Shown: positions 1-5,054 of the stretch, piece by piece
Layout: every line of letters begins with the position of its first letter
Position numbering within the stretch: position 1 is the stretch's first letter
Assembly (NCBI GenBank): GCA_017475415.1
Contig: JAFVFM010000148.1
Coordinates: forward strand, 1 to 8,072
Origin: Solobacterium sp.
GTDB taxonomy: Bacteria; Bacillota_I; Bacilli_A; Erysipelotrichales; Erysipelotrichaceae
Direction of reading: 5' to 3'
DNA: 8,072 nt
The notes under the pieces: model-generated
The model's input: only the letters and a program-made list of their open reading frames with translations
The model's database searches: none
What the model was told of the DNA's origin: nothing
Program-made: the position numbers and the translations under genes

Positions 1-43
1 TATGAGGCGACTCGTGCAGGTTCAAGTCCTGTCTGGCGCACCA
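1..43 (+). tRNA. 3' end of a type II tRNA, probably tRNA-Leu (5' part outside window)
   Basis: The window opens inside a tRNA. A T-arm is visible: stem GCAGG (16-20), loop TTCAAGT (21-27), stem CCTGT (28-32, with one G-U pair). It is followed by the acceptor 3' strand CTGGCGC (33-39), discriminator A40 and an encoded CCA (41-43). Upstream, TGAG (3-6) and CTCG (11-14) flank a GCGA loop, forming the short extra stem of a long variable arm. A long variable arm with discriminator A fits Leu or Tyr; Ser normally has G. The arm sequence and the implied GCGCCAG 5' acceptor strand favour Leu. The anticodon lies outside the window, so the identity is inferred. Confidence 0.85.
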
Positions 44-78
44 TGATTAAATGATTCGAACTATATTCGATTTTGTAT

Positions 79-117
79 AAAATGCACAATATAACGAAAT
101 TATTGTGCATTTTTCTT
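79..117 (+). terminator. Rho-independent terminator after the tRNA
   Basis: A 12-bp perfect inverted repeat pairs 79-90 with 102-113; its core is AATGCACAAT and its reverse complement. The loop is 11 nt and the 3' arm runs into a T-rich stretch (110-118, broken by one C). It lies 36 bases past the tRNA CCA end, on the right strand to end tRNA transcription. Confidence 0.75.
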
Positions 118-182
118 TGCTTTTGTTAAATAATTCATGTGATTAAATACACCCCAAATCCTGCTAGGTATCAAGAAATAAA

Positions 183-225
183 AAAAAGCTATCCTTATTA
201 TCTCCTCATCATTGGATAGCCTTTT
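183..225 (-). terminator. Terminator of the 235-1896 membrane-protein gene
   Basis: On the minus strand GGATAGC's partner arms (GCTATCC at 220-214 and GGATAGC at 194-188, read in that direction) flank a 19-nt loop and are followed by a run of T (187-181 and beyond). It sits about 10 bases past the stop codon of the minus-strand gene. The A-rich 5' flank also gives a short T tract on the plus strand, so it may work both ways. Confidence 0.8.
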
Positions 226-234
226 CTTTATTCG

Positions 235-1896
235 TTATTTCATTCTAAACAAATCACCATTTGTCATTACGCTAATCGTATCGCCTTCTTCTACCAATAC
301 CATTTCAATTACATCAATATACTTCGCTCTATAGATATTCTTCTTTTCATCCACAATATAGATCCATGTATTGCCATCTATATCTACAGTTTGAATCTTT
401 TGTACCTTAATATTAACCTTAGTATATTCACTGTCATCTTCGCTACTAATATCTAATTCACGATGAATTAAACTCTTATATTTACTGATGCATTCATCTT
501 GTGAAGTAGCTGTTGTCACTAAATTATATTGTTCTACATTAACTGCTGCATACATCTTAACTAGATTATTCGCATCCTTAAGTACCATGATATAAGTAGG
601 CGTACCATCTACATTAATTAAGCTAGGGAAGCTCGCTGTATAACCTTTTTCCTGTACTTCACCTTCCGCACTTTTCATCGAAGAGAATTCATCTGCACCA
701 GCACTAGAAATAAAGCGTGTTTCGCTTGTTCTTTCATTCGCTAGGATAAAGCCTATATTTGAGCTATCACCATTTACTGAAGTTACACCAGTATAAATCC
801 AAATATCGCCATCTTTTGCTATATAGCCATAATCTGGATAATAGCTAGATTCACCTTCCTCATCGCTTCTTTCCATTGTTGTTACTTGTCTACAATCCTT
901 TTGCGCAAAGAGACGGTTGAAGTATCCATGTTGTAATTGGGCATAATCATTATATTGTTCACAAATTAAATCACCAGGGAATACAACATCCACCCATTGT
1001 GGTACATTACCTGCTTCATATTTTTCACACGCACCGCTTATTGGATCAACAAGAATTGCCCCTGTTATTTTAGTACCACCAAATAAGGCAATCGTATGAT
1101 CATATACAGAACATACATACCAAGGCTTACCCTCTTCATCTACTTCAAAGTGCAAATTCCCAAACATAACTGTAGGATACTTAAAACGAATATGTCGATG
1201 TAAATCTTTACTAAAATAAGCAGATGGTACATATTTCATACCAGATTCTAGAGAGATATAATCAGCCGACATATCTACTGGATTAACAATCACATAGCCT
1301 GGTATACCTTTATCTTTATTACTCATCCATTTAAAGAAACCATCATACGCTAAGGAAGATACTTTTGCAGGTGCATCATTCTTATTGATTTGGATATATT
1401 CACCTACATTGTATTGGCTAACTACACCTGATAAAGAACCTATCTTACGATCACCTAATCTTTCCGCGCTAGCTGTATCCATCAAAGCAATCGAATTTGA
1501 TTTTTCAACAGAAGGAATGAGTTCTACCTCACCATCTTGTACATTTAAGATTTGGCTATACCCTTTGGCATGAAATAATCTTGCACTAAAGAAATTCACC
1601 AACAAGAACACCGCTAATAAAACACCAAAGCTTAGTACTGCCGGCTTTAAAGAAAAGCGTGTTCTTTTTATGGAACAATAGATCACCAATATCACAACAT
1701 AAAATACAAGTATCGCTAATACAAATAACCATAAGCCCTGTGATTTTATATTTAAGGCTGGTAATGCTAAGTAATACAACACAAATGTTGGAATAAGCGT
1801 AATTAGGGCAGATATAAGATAAGACTTCTTATCCCCCTTTACATTCCATACATCCTGCTGGTTCGATGCATTTACTACTTTAATGTGCTTTTTCAT
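235..1896 (-). CDS. Uncharacterised membrane protein, three N-terminal TM helices plus large extracytoplasmic domain; downstream of a yybP-ykoY-like Mn riboswitch
   Basis: This 553-residue protein has no function I can name. The start is the ATG at 1896, because GGAGG (1909-1905) lies 8 bases upstream. An in-frame ATG at 1947 falls inside the leader hairpin and has no ribosome site. Three hydrophobic helices are visible at about residues 25-44, 54-74 and 85-104. The basic segment KRTR after helix 2 and the Lys-rich N-terminus suggest the remaining 450 residues face outside. That part is acidic and looks beta-rich, with repeated patterns of the type DG-T/D-WIYI or PTYIMV (around 362-370, 430-440, 507-515) and five cysteines (262, 290, 312, 335, 469). 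I recall similar unnamed proteins in clostridia, sometimes loosely labelled CvpA or Tat-signal proteins, but cannot verify this here. Its leader suggests induction by Mn2+, so a role in metal or envelope stress is inferred only. It is monocistronic. Confidence 0.85.
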   Translation of the reverse strand: MKKHIKVVNASNQQDVWNVKGDKKSYLISALITLIPTFVLYYLALPALNIKSQGLWLFVLAILVFYVVILVIYCSIKRTRFSLKPAVLSFGVLLAVFLLVNFFSARLFHAKGYSQILNVQDGEVELIPSVEKSNSIALMDTASAERLGDRKIGSLSGVVSQYNVGEYIQINKNDAPAKVSSLAYDGFFKWMSNKDKGIPGYVIVNPVDMSADYISLESGMKYVPSAYFSKDLHRHIRFKYPTVMFGNLHFEVDEEGKPWYVCSVYDHTIALFGGTKITGAILVDPISGACEKYEAGNVPQWVDVVFPGDLICEQYNDYAQLQHGYFNRLFAQKDCRQVTTMERSDEEGESSYYPDYGYIAKDGDIWIYTGVTSVNGDSSNIGFILANERTSETRFISSAGADEFSSMKSAEGEVQEKGYTASFPSLINVDGTPTYIMVLKDANNLVKMYAAVNVEQYNLVTTATSQDECISKYKSLIHRELDISSEDDSEYTKVNIKVQKIQTVDIDGNTWIYIVDEKKNIYRAKYIDVIEMVLVEEGDTISVMTNGDLFRMK

Positions 1897-1910
1897 TTCT
1901 TTTTCCTCCA

Positions 1911-1936
1911 AATAAAAATGCAGTACTAACTGCACC
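1911..1936 (-). terminator. Conditional (switch) terminator in the riboswitch leader
   Basis: On the minus strand TGCAGT (1934-1929), loop TAGT and ACTGCA (1924-1919) form a 6-bp hairpin, extendable by two G-U pairs, followed by TTTTTATT (1918-1911). It lies just before the GGAGG ribosome site, so it would end transcription before the gene. Its 5' arm overlaps CAGTTAG (1932-1926), which can instead pair with CTAACTG (1957-1951) as an antiterminator. The stem is short and not GC-rich, so its strength is uncertain. Confidence 0.55.
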
Positions 1937-1942
1937 TGATTT

Positions 1943-1971
1943 CTCATACACAGTTAGCTTTTGTGTATGAG
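1943..1971 (-). promoter_or_regulatory. Anti-P1 hairpin of the riboswitch expression platform
   Basis: CTCATACACA (1971-1962) and TGTGTATGAG (1952-1943) form a perfect 10-bp hairpin with a 9-nt loop. The 5' arm is also the 3' strand of aptamer stem P1, so the aptamer and this hairpin exclude each other. The 3' arm and loop overlap the antiterminator strand CTAACTG (1957-1951). Forming this hairpin would therefore free the terminator. Confidence 0.65.
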
Positions 1972-2050
1972 TCTTGCGATTTACAACCAACCAGGCCTAG
2001 CCGTGTTGATGATTGATTGACGAGTATCGTTCGCTACTCCCTCATTACAC
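1963..2050 (-). promoter_or_regulatory. yybP-ykoY family manganese riboswitch aptamer
   Basis: Read on the minus strand, the leader carries the conserved elements of the yybP-ykoY aptamer in order: GGGAGTAGC (2041-2033), TCGTCAAT (2023-2016), AACACGGC (2007-2000), GGCCTGGTTGG and TGTAAATCGCAAGAC (ending at 1971). The outer stem P1 forms between GTGTAATGAG (2050-2041) and CTCATACAC (1971-1963), with one bulged base. The family is established as an Mn2+ sensor; it usually turns on Mn exporters and related membrane proteins (MntP, TerC/YkoY, UPF0016, P-type ATPases). The match was made from remembered consensus, not a covariance model. It sits directly after the promoter and 67 bases before the ATG. 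Confidence 0.85.
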
Positions 2051-2054
2051 TATT

Positions 2055-2082
2055 ATCATAGCATATTTTGACCGGTGGTCAA
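2055..2082 (-). promoter_or_regulatory. Promoter of the riboswitch-membrane protein gene
   Basis: On the minus strand a -35 box TTGACC (2082-2077) and a -10 box TATGAT (2060-2055) are 16 bases apart. The expected transcription start falls at about 2049-2047, at the first bases of riboswitch stem P1, which supports both calls. The -35 box is one arm of an inverted repeat (2068-2082). Confidence 0.75.
2068..2082. promoter_or_regulatory. Inverted repeat, candidate operator between divergent genes
   Basis: TTGACC-GGT-GGTCAA is a perfect 6-3-6 inverted repeat. Each arm reads as TTGACC, a good -35 hexamer, on its own strand: one for the minus-strand riboswitch gene, one possibly for a plus-strand promoter. 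A dimeric or tetrameric repressor bound here would block both. The adjacent CsoR-family gene is the obvious candidate, although the site lacks the long G and C tracts of typical CsoR/RcnR operators. The binding protein is inferred. Confidence 0.5.
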
Positions 2083-2093
2083 GTGCGTTATAC

Positions 2094-2122
2094 TTGTTTC
2101 ACTATTATCATTTTTATATAAT
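2094..2122 (+). promoter_or_regulatory. Probable promoter of the CsoR-family gene
   Basis: TTGTTT (2094-2099) and a consensus TATAAT (2117-2122) are 17 bases apart. The start of transcription would fall at about 2128-2130, practically on the ATG at 2129, which implies a leaderless mRNA. A second option, TTGACC (2068-2073) with TATACT (2089-2094), has a short 15-base spacer but would give a leader of roughly 30 bases. Both could be used. Confidence 0.55.
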
Positions 2123-2128
2123 AGAAAT

Positions 2129-2407
2129 ATGAAAAATCATACACATGACCCACAAGAAACAAAAAAGATACTCAATCGTTTAGCCCGCTCTATAGGACAC
2201 TTAGAATCCGTTAAGAATATGGTTGAGCGCGATGCAGATTGTTCAGATGTACTAATCCAATTAGCTGCCGTGAAAGGAGAAATCAATAACATATCTAAGC
2301 TCATCTTAAAACAGCATCTTGATCATTGCATTGTTCATGCGATAGAAGACCATGACCATGAAGCCATCGAGAAGATGAATGACGCAATCAATCATTTATT
2401 AAAATAA
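2129..2407 (+). CDS. CsoR/RcnR/FrmR-family metal-sensing transcriptional repressor
   Basis: The product is a 92-residue all-helical DNA-binding protein, the usual size for the family. Cys38, His63 and Cys67 have the same 25- and 4-residue spacing as the Cu(I) ligands of mycobacterial CsoR (Cys36, His61, Cys65). By the family's W-X-Y-Z rule this is x-C-H-C, whereas the Ni/Co sensor RcnR has His at the last position. Extra histidines occur near the N-terminus (HTHD, residues 4-7) and the C-terminus (EDHDHE), so Ni or Co sensing is not excluded. Known members repress in the apo form and leave DNA on binding metal. The ATG at 2129 is chosen because upstream GTG 2075 lies inside the promoter region; no Shine-Dalgarno sequence precedes it. 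No copper transporter is nearby; a Co/Ni importer operon converges on it and a Mn-riboswitch gene diverges from it. Confidence 0.85.
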   Translation: MKNHTHDPQETKKILNRLARSIGHLESVKNMVERDADCSDVLIQLAAVKGEINNISKLILKQHLDHCIVHAIEDHDHEAIEKMNDAINHLLK

Positions 2408-3127
2408 TCATAGTCTTTGAAAAGCCAGAGGTAACTCTAAATGATTCTCTTCTAAGACTTTTTTATTTCTTAATATATCTTCTTTTCCCCCATCTGCTTG
2501 AAGTTTACCATTCCCTAATACAATTACCCTTTCACAACAAGAATAAATCATATCCAAATCATGACTAGTAATGATTTTTGTCATCTTTAATCCATTCATC
2601 ATATCAATATATAATCTGCGATTTTTAGGATCCAAGGCAGAAGTAGGCTCATCCATCAGTAATACCTTAGGTTGCATCGCTAATATAGTAGCGATAGCTG
2701 CCATACGCTTTTCCCCAATAGAGAGCTTATGGTTATATTTCTTTTTGAGATAGTCTAAACGCAATTCTTTTAATACATCATCAATTCTCTTCTCTACTTC
2801 ATCCTTATTTAACCCCATATTCAATAAACCAAAAGCCATATCTTCATATACAGTCGGCATAAACATCTGTTCATCAGCGTTTTGAAATAAGAAACCTAAT
2901 GTCTTACGCACACTTGCGAGATTCTTCTTTTCTACTAAGCTATCTTCTACATAGATTCTTCCTTCATAAGGAATTAAACCAAGCATAGCTTTTAATAAAC
3001 TTGATTTACCAGCCCCATTAGCCCCTATTAAACCTATACATTCCCCTTCCTTAATGGAAAAATTTATATCCTTTAAGACCATTTCATTTGTATCATATGC
3101 GATATTTACATGTTCCATTTTAATCAT
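2408..3127 (-). CDS. cbiO: Cobalt/nickel ECF transporter ATP-binding protein CbiO
   Basis: This 239-residue ABC ATPase powers an energy-coupling-factor importer. Motifs in order: Walker A GANGAGKS (35-42), Q-loop FQNADEQ (Gln82), signature LSIGEKR (135-141), Walker B VLLMDEP (155-161), D-loop SALD, switch His189 in TSHD. The signature has Ile where LSGGE is usual; the key Ser136 and Gly138 remain. The NADEQ stretch after the Q-loop is typical of CbiO/EcfA. The start is the ATG at 3127: AGGAGGT (3142-3136) lies 8 bases upstream and the codon overlaps the cbiQ stop (ATGA). An upstream in-frame ATG at 3148 would place that ribosome site within the coding region. It is the last gene of the operon, and its stop (2410-2408) touches the stop of the convergent regulator with no gap. 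Confidence 0.92.
   Translation of the reverse strand: MIKMEHVNIAYDTNEMVLKDINFSIKEGECIGLIGANGAGKSSLLKAMLGLIPYEGRIYVEDSLVEKKNLASVRKTLGFLFQNADEQMFMPTVYEDMAFGLLNMGLNKDEVEKRIDDVLKELRLDYLKKKYNHKLSIGEKRMAAIATILAMQPKVLLMDEPTSALDPKNRRLYIDMMNGLKMTKIITSHDLDMIYSCCERVIVLGNGKLQADGGKEDILRNKKVLEENHLELPLAFQRL
2412..2470 (+). terminator. Possible terminator of the CsoR-family gene, inside the 3' end of cbiO
   Basis: AGTCTT (2412-2417) pairs with AAGACT (2454-2459), which runs into TTTTTT then ATTTCT. The wide loop holds a second small hairpin, AGAG-GTAA-CTCT (2428-2439). It begins 4 bases after the stop codon but lies wholly inside cbiO coding DNA on the other strand. The outer stem is short and the loop long, so this is tentative. 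Confidence 0.35.
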
Positions 3128-3918
3128 AAAAATATACCTCCTATCCACTCTGCCAAGATCCCCAACCTAAATAAAACAAACATACAAAGCCAACCGAAAA
3201 AATAAAGATAAGCAGGAGGATATTCTTTTTCCATTAACCTATATTCTCCTATATAGCCCCTTAATTTCATTGCATGAAAGATTTCTGTTGCCCTATCCAT
3301 ACTACGTAATAATAGTTGGCCTAAAAAAGAGCCCCAAGCCGATATATGTATTCCTTTTTGATCAGGTGCGCGCAAATAATAAGCTTCACTCATTCTTGAT
3401 ACTTCTTCCATCATTAAGCCTAAATAGCGATAAGTTAATAAGAATAAAGAAACCAATATTTTCGGTATATGTAATTGGCGTAAAGCCTGACATAAGGCAT
3501 CCATTTTCGTTGTCGCCACAAGTAAATAACTAGCCCATAACACAAGAATACCCTTTAATATAGTCGTAATAAATGAAATAATACCACCTGTTAAAGGAAA
3601 ACCACCAATTTGCAAGAGAATTTGTTGGTCAAAAAAAGGATTCAAAATATTCACAAAGATAATTAGTGGCAAAATAAACCGCATACGCTTTAAAGCCTGC
3701 CATAACGATAAATCAGCTATTGCATACATAGAGATAGGATAAAGAATAAATAATAATACAGTAGAAAAAGCATATTTCGGACATGACATGACAAAAAGTA
3801 GATAAGCTAGTGTTACCACTAGCTTAGATAAAGGCGAAATATGATGAAGATAGCTATTACCATCTGCTAACTCATCTATTTGCTTAATTTCTATTACTGC
3901 TTTTTCTGCTTTGTTCAC
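3124..3918 (-). CDS. cbiQ: Cobalt/nickel ECF transporter transmembrane protein CbiQ (EcfT)
   Basis: This 264-residue membrane protein couples ATPase CbiO to the substrate-binding CbiM. Hydrophobic helices are visible at about 33-62, 80-95, 110-135, 152-170 and 236-262. The long cytoplasmic segment before the last helix carries the two Arg-centred EcfT coupling motifs, seen here as YLRAP (Arg183) and AMKLRGY (Arg220), which insert into the ATPase. The sequence RSMDRATEIFHAM between them is typical of CbiQ. The start is a GTG at 3918 that overlaps the cbiM stop (GTGA), so translation is probably coupled; only a poor ribosome site (AAGG, 4 bases away) is present. The downstream cbiO start overlaps its stop in the same way. 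Confidence 0.92.
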   Translation of the reverse strand: MNKAEKAVIEIKQIDELADGNSYLHHISPLSKLVVTLAYLLFVMSCPKYAFSTVLLFILYPISMYAIADLSLWQALKRMRFILPLIIFVNILNPFFDQQILLQIGGFPLTGGIISFITTILKGILVLWASYLLVATTKMDALCQALRQLHIPKILVSLFLLTYRYLGLMMEEVSRMSEAYYLRAPDQKGIHISAWGSFLGQLLLRSMDRATEIFHAMKLRGYIGEYRLMEKEYPPAYLYFFGWLCMFVLFRLGILAEWIGGIFL

Positions 3919-4958
3919 GCTGCCTTATGTGCCCCTTTCTTTTTATAGAAACCAAAGCCAAGCGAGAATAGAATAGCCACTAAGGCAACAATAGAAGACC
4001 CCACTATTCCCGATACACTAGTCCCTAGTGCTGCATCATTATCCTTAAAGGCATAATCTGGTAAGAAAGACATGCTTTCCTGCACCTTAGCTGCATTATC
4101 GGCTAAGGAAGAACTTATGCCATAATTTTCTTCATCTAAAGCCATATTTTCGCTATAGCCTTCATCTTTATTTCCAAATAATGCCCACTCTAAACCATCT
4201 GGCTTCGCGCTTGCATATAAAGAGAAGAGACCACCGGTCACAAAAGTAATTATCACCAAAACAGAAAGTATTTGTTTTAAAGATAATTTAGCTGTTGTTG
4301 AAGGACCAACATCCATAATTAATTCTTTTCTTGTTTCATATACAAACAAAAGAATAGCTGCAGTAATTAAACCTTCCACTAAACCAATAGCCAAATGAAT
4401 TGGTTGCATTAGTCCCGCAAATAAACCAAATGGAAGTTCTGTAATACCAGATAATGTTGTTTCAATTACCACAGAAAAAGCTCCTAATTGTAATGTAAGA
4501 ATACTACCTAATACTACTGCAAGAATTAGCCTTATTCTTTCCGATAGAGAAGAGAATACTCTCCCTTTCATGATTGGCCGATAGATAAGAAAATAGCCTA
4601 CAAAGCAACCATAAAAAGCCATATTCCAAATATTTGCCCCTAAGGCCATTAAACCTCCATCCGCAAAAAAGAGACATTGAATTAGTAATACAGAAATCAT
4701 CGACAAAAATGCAGCATAAGGCCCTAATAAAGCACTCAACAATATGCCACCACAAATATGCCCTGAAGAGCCTGTTCCTGGAATTGTATAATTAATCATT
4801 TGCCCCGCAAAAACTAAAGCGGCACTAACCGCCATAATTGGTAATTTATCTTCTTCTGATTTCTGTAGTTGATGTATAGATAAACCTGCTATGCCTGCAC
4901 TAGCTACATACATGGTTGTCGCTACAGTAGGTGATAATAAAGCATCTGCCATATGCAT
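3915..4958 (-). CDS. cbiM: Cobalt/nickel ECF transporter substrate-binding protein CbiM fused to a CbiN/PDGLE domain
   Basis: This 347-residue fusion protein is the metal-binding S component plus its small accessory subunit. CbiM part (1-215): the N-terminus MHMADALLSP keeps His2, and SSGHICGG keeps His67; in NikM/CbiM structures the N-terminal region, His2 and His67 bind Ni or Co, so the start must be the ATG at 4958. GAGGT (4970-4966) sits 7 bases upstream. About six hydrophobic helices follow. The CbiN-like part (about 225-347) has a helix at 230-250, the PDGLEWAL motif (about 253-260) that defines PDGLE/NikN domains, an acidic extracytoplasmic loop and a final helix at 316-340 ending in basic residues. 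Co and Ni cannot be told apart from sequence. It is first in the cbiMQO operon; no cobalamin biosynthesis genes are seen in the window. Confidence 0.92.
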   Translation of the reverse strand: MHMADALLSPTVATTMYVASAGIAGLSIHQLQKSEEDKLPIMAVSAALVFAGQMINYTIPGTGSSGHICGGILLSALLGPYAAFLSMISVLLIQCLFFADGGLMALGANIWNMAFYGCFVGYFLIYRPIMKGRVFSSLSERIRLILAVVLGSILTLQLGAFSVVIETTLSGITELPFGLFAGLMQPIHLAIGLVEGLITAAILLFVYETRKELIMDVGPSTTAKLSLKQILSVLVIITFVTGGLFSLYASAKPDGLEWALFGNKDEGYSENMALDEENYGISSSLADNAAKVQESMSFLPDYAFKDNDAALGTSVSGIVGSSIVALVAILFSLGFGFYKKKGAHKAA

Positions 4959-4965
4959 AAAAAGT

Positions 4966-4970
4966 ACCTC
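4966..4970 (-). promoter_or_regulatory. Ribosome binding site of cbiM
   Basis: GAGGT on the minus strand lies 7 bases before the ATG at 4958. It fixes a start that places His2 at the metal-binding N-terminus. Confidence 0.7.
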
Positions 4971-4988
4971 GATTTCTTTTAAGACTTT

Positions 4989-5017
4989 ATCATACCTACT
5001 TCTTTTCCATAAGCCCC
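4989..5017 (-). promoter_or_regulatory. Probable promoter of the cbiMQO operon
   Basis: On the minus strand TATGAT (4994-4989) is a good -10 box. The hexamer 17 bases upstream, GGGGCT (5017-5012), is a poor -35 and lies inside the G tract of the adjacent palindrome. A weak -35 covered by an operator is common at regulated promoters. The leader before cbiM would be only about 25 bases, leaving no room for a cobalamin or NiCo riboswitch. Confidence 0.5.
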
Positions 5018-5025
5018 CATGGGGG
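5014..5025. promoter_or_regulatory. C5-AT-G5 palindrome, candidate metal-sensor operator for cbiMQO
   Basis: CCCCCATGGGGG is a perfect 12-base palindrome in otherwise AT-rich DNA, flanked by TA-rich bases (minus strand: TAT on one side, CTTA on the other). Operators of the CsoR/RcnR/InrS family are typically C tract-spacer-G tract sites flanked by TA, so the CsoR-family protein encoded at 2129-2407 is a reasonable candidate. The site overlaps the predicted -35 position of the cbi promoter, which would fit repression. Confidence 0.5.
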
Positions 5026-5029
5026 ATAG

Positions 5030-5050
5030 AAAAAAGGCTATTCGCCTTCT
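5030..5050 (-). terminator. Terminator of alr
   Basis: On the minus strand AAGGC (5048-5044), loop GAATA and GCCTT (5038-5034) form a hairpin, extendable by a G-U and an A-T pair, that ends in a run of six T before C. It starts about 5 bases after the alr stop and separates alr from cbiMQO. Confidence 0.75.
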
Positions 5051-5054
5051 TTGA

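Noticed and set aside
51..72. Small inverted repeat TCGAA-CTATA-TTCGA after the tRNA
   Set aside because: It has only five pairs, no T run and no gene relation; the stronger hairpin at 79-113 explains termination.
118..180. Spacer between the two terminators
   Set aside because: I see no ORF, promoter or RNA structure worth calling here.
1897..1947. Upstream ATG at 1947 that would lengthen the membrane protein by 17 residues
   Set aside because: It lies within the anti-P1 hairpin of the riboswitch leader, has no ribosome site, and would make the switch terminator part of the coding sequence. ATG 1896 has GGAGG at the right distance.
2075..2128. GTG at 2075 as the start of the CsoR-family protein
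   Set aside because: It lies in the inverted repeat, upstream of the best promoter, and adds 18 hydrophobic residues that are not part of the family.
4959..5030. Cobalamin or NiCo riboswitch, or NikR operator, upstream of cbiM
   Set aside because: The leader is too short for either RNA and shows none of their conserved boxes. One GTATGA half-site occurs (4995-4990), but the matching TCATAC 16 bases away is absent; it is simply the -10 box.
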